A stretch of 10,583 bases of DNA, taken from JACDAN01 sp046729215. Lineage in GTDB: Bacteria; Actinomycetota; Thermoleophilia; Gaiellales; Gaiellaceae. The notes below the pieces were generated by a model that had not been told where the DNA came from, did no database searches, and saw only the letters and a program-made list of their open reading frames with translations. Of the stretch, positions 7,176 through 10,583 are shown one piece after another. Both the position numbers and the translations under genes were made by a program. The stretch spans positions 1-10,583 of the forward strand of contig JBKPGE010000158.1 of assembly GCA_046729215.1 (NCBI GenBank), in the 5' to 3' direction. Position 1 is the first letter of the stretch, and every line of letters begins with the position of its first letter.

Positions 7176-8232
7176 ACAGGCTGAGGCGAAGGGCCTGCTG
7201 ATCGCGGCGCTCGGGGAAGGGCCTGCGCACGCGTACCTCTTCCACGGGCCGGCCGGGGTTGGGAAGCGTGCCACCGCACTGGCGTTCGCCGCCGACCTGC
7301 TCGGCGAGCACGACCGCGTCTCGCGGCGCGCTCATCCCGACCTGTACGTGCTCGAGCCTCTAGGGGACCAGATCCGCATCGATGCGATCCGGGAGCTGCG
7401 CCACGACCTGCACATGCGCCCGTTCGAGGCGCAGCGCCGCGTGTACCTCCTGTTCGGCGCGCACCTCATGAACGAGGAGGCGGCGGATGCGCTACTCAAG
7501 GATCTCGAGGAGCCGCCGCCCTACGCCGTCATCGTGCTCGTAGCGGACGACGTCGGCCCGATGCCGGAGACGATCCGCTCGCGCTGTCAGCCCGTTCCCT
7601 TCCGCCGGCTGTCGGAGCGGGCCGTGCGCGAAGCGATCGCGGAGCGCGCGCCAGGCCTGAGCCCGAACGAGGAGGCGGCGCTCGCCAGAGTTGCCGGCGG
7701 ACGGCTGGACCGCGTCGACCGGCTGCTCGATCCGAAGGCAGCCGAGCGCCGGACGCAGCTGCTGGAGCTGGCGCGGGCCGTTTATCGCGATCCTGAGTTC
7801 GTCCCGGCCGAGGCTGCCAAGGCGGTGGTCGATGCCGCCGGTGAGCGCGCCCGGGAGGCGCGTGCACAGTCGGAGCAGGACCTCGAGGGGCAGGACCTGC
7901 CGGATCGCGAGGCCGACCAGCGCCTCAGACGCGCCCAGCGCGGCGCCGAGCGCGAGGAGCTCCTGCTCGCGCTCGAAGAGCTCGCCGCGTGGTATCGCGA
8001 TCTCGTCGCCGTCGCCGTTGGGGCGCAGCAGGCGGCGATCCACGTCGATCACCTCGACGAGCTGCGCGCAGACGCAACCCAGGAGCGCTCGCCGGCCGCA
8101 GAGACAGCCGCCGAGCTCGTCCGCCAAACGTGGCGCGAGCTACAGGAGCTCCAGCTCCAAGCGCCGCTTGCATTCGAAGCGCTGTTCGTGCAGCTGCGGC
8201 GGGCGTTCGCCGGATCCCTTGTCGCGGCTTAG
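7150..8232 (+). CDS. holB: DNA polymerase III delta-prime subunit (clamp loader)
   Basis: This 360-residue AAA+ protein is the delta-prime subunit, which with DnaX and delta loads the beta sliding clamp. HAYLFHGPAGVGKR at 27-40 contains the Walker A-like loop, AHPDLYVLEP (61-70) is the conserved HPDL segment, ALLKDLEEPPPYAVIVLVAD (114-133) is the Walker B/sensor neighbourhood, and the SRC motif is at 144-146. The C-terminal 170 residues are helical and charged, including a Glu/Arg/Gln-rich stretch at 230-275. The zinc-binding cysteine cluster usually found between Walker A and HPDL is absent: that segment (about 50-62) has no cysteine. The P-loop ends GKR rather than GKT/S, and the usual K-T-L-E-E-P reads K-D-L-E-E-P. 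Delta-prime need not hydrolyse ATP, so these changes are compatible with function. Start GTG 7150 keeps the conserved F-x-x-V-P-x-Q N-terminus; GTG 7168 is the alternative. Confidence 0.92.
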   Translation: MSTFENVPEQAEAKGLLIAALGEGPAHAYLFHGPAGVGKRATALAFAADLLGEHDRVSRRAHPDLYVLEPLGDQIRIDAIRELRHDLHMRPFEAQRRVYLLFGAHLMNEEAADALLKDLEEPPPYAVIVLVADDVGPMPETIRSRCQPVPFRRLSERAVREAIAERAPGLSPNEEAALARVAGGRLDRVDRLLDPKAAERRTQLLELARAVYRDPEFVPAEAAKAVVDAAGERAREARAQSEQDLEGQDLPDREADQRLRRAQRGAEREELLLALEELAAWYRDLVAVAVGAQQAAIHVDHLDELRADATQERSPAAETAAELVRQTWRELQELQLQAPLAFEALFVQLRRAFAGSLVAA

Positions 8233-8642
8233 CTGCTCTCGGCCGTCTCCTTGAGCCGTTGTAGGGCTGTCCTGTAGCCGAGCTCGAGCATCGGCAGGAA
8301 TTGCGCCTCCTGGCCGGCGTCGGCGAACTCCACCTCAGCGTTCCAGCGCACCCGTGACGTCCGGTCGCCGTCGGCCTCGACCGCCAGTGTCCCCTCCGAG
8401 CGCTTCAGGCCGAGCGGATGCATGGTCTGCCGGTAGCTGTAGCTCCGTTTGTCGTCCGAGAGCTCAGTGATCTCCTCGTGGATCTCGCCGCCCTCCTGGA
8501 GCGTGCAGATGCGCCGCATCCCTTCCATGCGTGCCGACGCGATCCCTGGGACCCAGCGCGCAGCGCCGGTCAGGTCGCCGAGGATCGCCCAGGCGTCTTC
8601 GGGCGGGCGGTGGATCGGCATCTCGTTGTCGATCGCTGGCAT
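8229..8642 (-). CDS. SRPBCC-fold protein (polyketide cyclase/dehydrase-like)
   Basis: This 137-residue protein has the START/Bet v1-like pattern: a first strand PAIDNEMPIHRPPEDAWAIL at 2-21, DLTGAARWVPGI at 23-34, repeated beta strands (RICTLQEGG, SYSYRQTMHPLGLKRSEG, RVRWNAEVEFAD), and a long C-terminal helix at about 112-137 (PMLELGYRTALQRLKETAE). Such domains bind small hydrophobic ligands in a cavity between the sheet and the last helix; no ligand or reaction can be read from the sequence. The start at 8642 is backed by AAGGAG at 8648-8653, five bases upstream. It faces away from the ECF sigma gene, and its last four bases overlap the holB stop on the opposite strand. The divergent position makes it a plausible target of that sigma factor, by inference only. 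Confidence 0.88.
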   Translation of the reverse strand: MPAIDNEMPIHRPPEDAWAILGDLTGAARWVPGIASARMEGMRRICTLQEGGEIHEEITELSDDKRSYSYRQTMHPLGLKRSEGTLAVEADGDRTSRVRWNAEVEFADAGQEAQFLPMLELGYRTALQRLKETAESS

Positions 8643-8684
8643 CGTCTCTCCTTTCGTTGCTGGGACGAGGACTAGACCCGGTTC

Positions 8685-8707
8685 GCGCGAGAATTCATCG
8701 CTCGCGC
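8685..8707. promoter_or_regulatory. Perfect 7-bp inverted repeat between divergent SRPBCC and ECF sigma genes (operator candidate)
   Basis: GCGCGAG at 8685-8691 and CTCGCGC at 8701-8707 are exact reverse complements separated by nine bases. The half-site centres are about 16 bp apart, which would place them roughly on one face of the helix. The repeat lies near the middle of the 94-base divergent intergenic region, where a dimeric regulator could control both genes. No regulator gene is adjacent apart from the sigma factor itself. Confidence 0.4.
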
Positions 8708-8736
8708 CGATGACTGCCAGGGCGTTTTAGGGTCTC

Positions 8737-9714
8737 GTGGTCGGAATGGCCGAAGGGACGCTGCTTGCCGCTGCCCGCGGTGGCGATGAACGCGCCTTCG
8801 CGCGGCTGACGTCTCCTTACCGGCGCGAGCTCCAGGTCCATTGCTACCGGATGCTCAGCTCGGTGGACGACGCGGAGGATGTCGTGCAGGAGACGATGCT
8901 TCGGGCGTGGCGGCGGCTTGCCACGTTCGAGGGTCGCACCTCGCTCCGCCGCTGGCTGTACACAATCGCGACGAACGCGTGCCTGAACCTCCTGGAGCGG
9001 CAGCCGCGCCTTGTGCTCCTCCCTACCGGTGAAGCCGCCGAGCAGCCGGCGCTTGCCAGGATCCACTGGCTCGAGCCGTGCCCAGACACGCTGCTTCCCG
9101 ATCGCAGCCAATCCGATCCACAGGCGCGCCTGGATCTCCGCGAGAGCGTTGCCCTCGCCTTCCTCGCCGCGATCCAGCACCTGCCGGCCAGGCAGCGCGC
9201 GATGCTGCTCCTCTTCGACGTTCTGGGCTGGTCGGTGGCCGAGGTCGCGGAGCTCCTCGACACCTCCACTGCGGCTGTGAACAGCGGGCTGCAGCGAGCG
9301 CGAGCGAAGCTCGAGACTCAACCTGCACCGCGGCCGAGCGAGGAGGAAGAACGCGCGCTGGTCGAGCGGTTCATCGAGGCGTGGGATCGGGTCGACATTC
9401 AGGGGCTCGTCGAGCTACTCCGGGAGGACGCTGTCATGGCGATGCCTCCAGAGCCGGTTTGGTTCGAGGGCCGCGACGCGGTCGGCGAGTTCTTCGCGAC
9501 GGTCCCGGCCGAGGGCGACCTCTCGCGAATCACGCTCGTTCCGACGCGGGCCAACCTGCGCCCGGCGCTCGCGGCGTATTTCGACGGGGAGGCATACGGG
9601 CTCATGGTCTTCGAGATCGGCGACGGCGCGATCGCTGAGATCGTCGGCTTTGCCGACGCGGCGAGGCTCTATGGCCGCTTTGGGCTGCCGGAGAGGTTCG
9701 AAGAGCTGCCGTAG
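8737..9714 (+). CDS. ECF sigma factor with C-terminal SnoaL-like domain (SigG/TIGR02960-like)
   Basis: This 325-residue alternative sigma factor directs RNA polymerase to a dedicated promoter set. Sigma region 2 is at about 24-90, with the core-binding stretch DDAEDVVQETMLRAWRR at 44-60 and RRWLYTIATNACLNLLE at 71-87. The linker HWLEPCPDTLLPD at 110-122 resembles the WLxPYPDxLL signature of the mycobacterial SigG group (TIGR02960). Region 4 is at about 135-192, with the helix-turn-helix WSVAEVAELLDTSTAAVNSG at 165-184. Residues 205-318 form a SnoaL/NTF2-like domain (MPPEPVWFEGRDAVGEFF at 236-253, then FGLPERF near the end). In ECF groups with such tails, the extra domain usually takes the place of a separate anti-sigma factor, and none is encoded next door. 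Start GTG 8737 is uncertain; ATG 8746 lacks three residues and serves equally well. TAGGGT at 8728-8733 is a possible -10 box. Confidence 0.92.
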   Translation: MVGMAEGTLLAAARGGDERAFARLTSPYRRELQVHCYRMLSSVDDAEDVVQETMLRAWRRLATFEGRTSLRRWLYTIATNACLNLLERQPRLVLLPTGEAAEQPALARIHWLEPCPDTLLPDRSQSDPQARLDLRESVALAFLAAIQHLPARQRAMLLLFDVLGWSVAEVAELLDTSTAAVNSGLQRARAKLETQPAPRPSEEEERALVERFIEAWDRVDIQGLVELLREDAVMAMPPEPVWFEGRDAVGEFFATVPAEGDLSRITLVPTRANLRPALAAYFDGEAYGLMVFEIGDGAIAEIVGFADAARLYGRFGLPERFEELP

Positions 9715-9744
9715 TCCTTTTTCTGCTGATACTGGGCGCCGGCG
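9715..9744 (+). promoter_or_regulatory. Short upstream region of the acyltransferase gene with possible -10 box
   Basis: Only 30 bases separate the sigma stop from ATG 9745. They contain GATACT at 9728-9733, preceded by CT, which matches four of six bases of a sigma-A -10 box. No Shine-Dalgarno is evident. The gene may be read through from the sigma gene or have a weak promoter of its own. Confidence 0.25.
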
Positions 9745-10197
9745 ATGATGATCACCGAACGCTCGAAGCGTGTAATTCCGTTTCGCCCCCATGACGCCAA
9801 ACGGGTCGGCGAGGGCTGCTTCTACCTCGACCTGATCGTCTGGCTGAACGGCGGCGAGATCGAGCTCGGCGACAAGGTCGGCTTCAACTACGGCTGCTAC
9901 GTCAACGGCTACGGAGGTCTTCGGATCGGCGACCGAACGATCATCGGGCCTTACGCGATGATCCACACAGCGAACCACGAGATGGACCTCGAGCGGCCGA
10001 TCATCGACCAGGGCTGGACCAAGCGGCCGGTCGAGATCGGCGCCGACTGCTGGATCGGCATGGGCGTCTCTGTCCTGCCGGGAGCACGCATCGGAGACGG
10101 GTGCATCATCGGTGCGGGAAGCGTCGTCGTCCCCGGCGAGCTCGAGCCGAACCACGTCGCCGTGGGCAACCCTGCGCGCCCGATCAAGAAGCGCTGA
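9745..10197 (+). CDS. Left-handed beta-helix (hexapeptide repeat) acyltransferase, WbbJ/LacA-like
   Basis: This 150-residue protein is a hexapeptide-repeat transferase, a family that usually moves an acetyl group from acetyl-CoA to a sugar hydroxyl or amine in the cytoplasm, as trimers. Repeats of the [LIV]-G-x-x form appear at IELGDKVGFNYGCYV (39-53), LRIGDRTIIGPYAMI (59-73), VEIGADCWIGMGVSV (96-110), ARIGDGCIIGAGSVV (114-128), ending in the typical VAVGNPARPIKK at 138-149. H78 in HTANHEM matches the catalytic histidine of LacA/NodL-type enzymes. A flat loop DLERPIIDQGW at 81-91 follows it. The N-terminal cap is short. An ATG at 9748 is an equally possible start. The stop and the next start share one base (TGATG), so it is coupled to a glycosyltransferase; a sugar O-acetylation step in surface glycan synthesis is the natural inference. 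Confidence 0.9.
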   Translation: MMITERSKRVIPFRPHDAKRVGEGCFYLDLIVWLNGGEIELGDKVGFNYGCYVNGYGGLRIGDRTIIGPYAMIHTANHEMDLERPIIDQGWTKRPVEIGADCWIGMGVSVLPGARIGDGCIIGAGSVVVPGELEPNHVAVGNPARPIKKR

Positions 10198-10583
10198 TGC
10201 GCATCCTCTTCCTTCAGCAGCAGCCGTGCATGAGGGCGTTGAAGTATGCGGCCGCGCTTCGCGCGGCCTATCCGAGCGTCGACCTCGGCTTCGCCTACCA
10301 GGGGAGGACGCTGACCGAGTGGTACGGCTCGGGCGACGAGCTGTTCCACCGCTGGTGGAAGATCGGCTCGGAGCCAGGCGAAAACCTCGAGGCCGCCGCC
10401 GCGGAGTTTCGGCCTGACCTCATCCACAGCCACAACCTTCCCGACTCACTGACCGTGATCGCCCTCGAGCTGTTCGCTGGACGGATACCGGTGATCCACG
10501 ACGTCCACGACCTGCAGAGCCTCCGGCGAACGCCCTACGAGAACGGTTTCCCGGAGCCGAGCGAGCCGCTCGCCCTGGAGCAA
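10197..10583 (+). CDS. Glycosyltransferase, GT4-type N-terminal domain (C-terminus outside window)
   Basis: A frame opens at ATG 10197 and stays open for 129 codons to the window end. It begins MRILFLQQQPCMRALKYAAA, the first Rossmann strand of a GT-B fold, although the usual glycine-rich turn is replaced by Q-Q-Q-P-C. Residues 72-91 (RPDLIHSHNLPDSLTVIALE) and 98-109 (PVIHDVHDLQSL) are the hallmarks of GT4 glycosyltransferase N-terminal domains. The donor-binding EX7E half lies beyond the window, so neither sugar nor acceptor can be deduced. It overlaps the acyltransferase stop by one base (TGATG), implying coupled translation and probably a surface-polysaccharide cluster continuing rightwards. 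Confidence 0.85.
   Translation, partial: MRILFLQQQPCMRALKYAAALRAAYPSVDLGFAYQGRTLTEWYGSGDELFHRWWKIGSEPGENLEAAAAEFRPDLIHSHNLPDSLTVIALELFAGRIPVIHDVHDLQSLRRTPYENGFPEPSEPLALEQ

Noticed and set aside
6045..7274. Minus-strand frame of 409 codons across the LytR_C, tmk and holB genes
   Set aside because: It runs antisense to tmk and the start of holB and is out of frame with LytR_C. All three have recognisable products, so this is a compositional artefact.
8661..8687. ECF-like promoter (GAAC and CGTC on the minus strand) before the SRPBCC gene
   Set aside because: The spacer is only 13 bases, while GGAAC-type ECF promoters usually have about 16-17. GC-rich DNA produces these short words often.

Overview
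The window is GC-rich (visual impression, not computed), densely packed DNA with no gap between genes longer than about 110 bases. Several proteins point to a high-GC actinobacterium, most likely class Thermoleophilia (Gaiellales/Solirubrobacterales type): the NrdJ, the SigG-like ECF sigma factor with a SnoaL tail, the stand-alone LytR_C protein and a delta-prime subunit without zinc cysteines. This placement is inferred from recalled family resemblance, not from a search. I see no mobile element, CRISPR array, tRNA, rRNA or recognisable riboswitch.

Layout, left to right. (1) 1-1602, minus: N-terminal 534 residues of an adenosylcobalamin-dependent class II ribonucleotide reductase (nrdJ), whose C-terminus lies outside the window. 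(2) 1702-2292, minus: an unrecognised exported protein with a signal peptide, a short two-cysteine domain, a disordered linker and a C-terminal membrane anchor. (3) 2371-4305 and 4302-6017, plus, overlapping by 4 bases: an O-antigen-ligase/Wzy_C-type polytopic protein with a TPR-like tail, then a polytopic protein resembling GT-C glycosyltransferases or translocases. (4) 6028-6534, minus: a one-helix membrane protein with a LytR_C domain. (5) 6579-7175 and 7150-8232, plus, overlapping by 26 bases: thymidylate kinase (tmk) and DNA polymerase III delta-prime (holB). (6) 8229-8642, minus: a small SRPBCC protein. (7) 8737-9714, plus: an ECF sigma factor with a SnoaL-like C-terminal domain, divergent from the SRPBCC gene across a 94-base region holding a perfect 7-bp inverted repeat. 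(8) 9745-10197 and 10197-10583, plus, sharing one base: a hexapeptide-repeat acyltransferase and the start of a GT4-type glycosyltransferase that runs off the window.

Two themes alternate. One is DNA precursor supply and replication: NrdJ makes deoxyribonucleotides, Tmk phosphorylates dTMP, HolB is part of the clamp loader. The other is cell-envelope glycan work: a ligase/polymerase, a GT-C-like protein, LytR_C, an acyltransferase and GT4. The ECF sigma and SRPBCC pair is a small separate regulatory island.

Nothing here is a clear-cut new defence or mobile system. The best candidate for something undescribed is the divergent group at 1702-6017: an unknown anchored secreted protein back to back with a coupled ligase-TPR and GT-C-like pair. 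The next best is the SigG-like sigma/SRPBCC pair with its shared inverted repeat.
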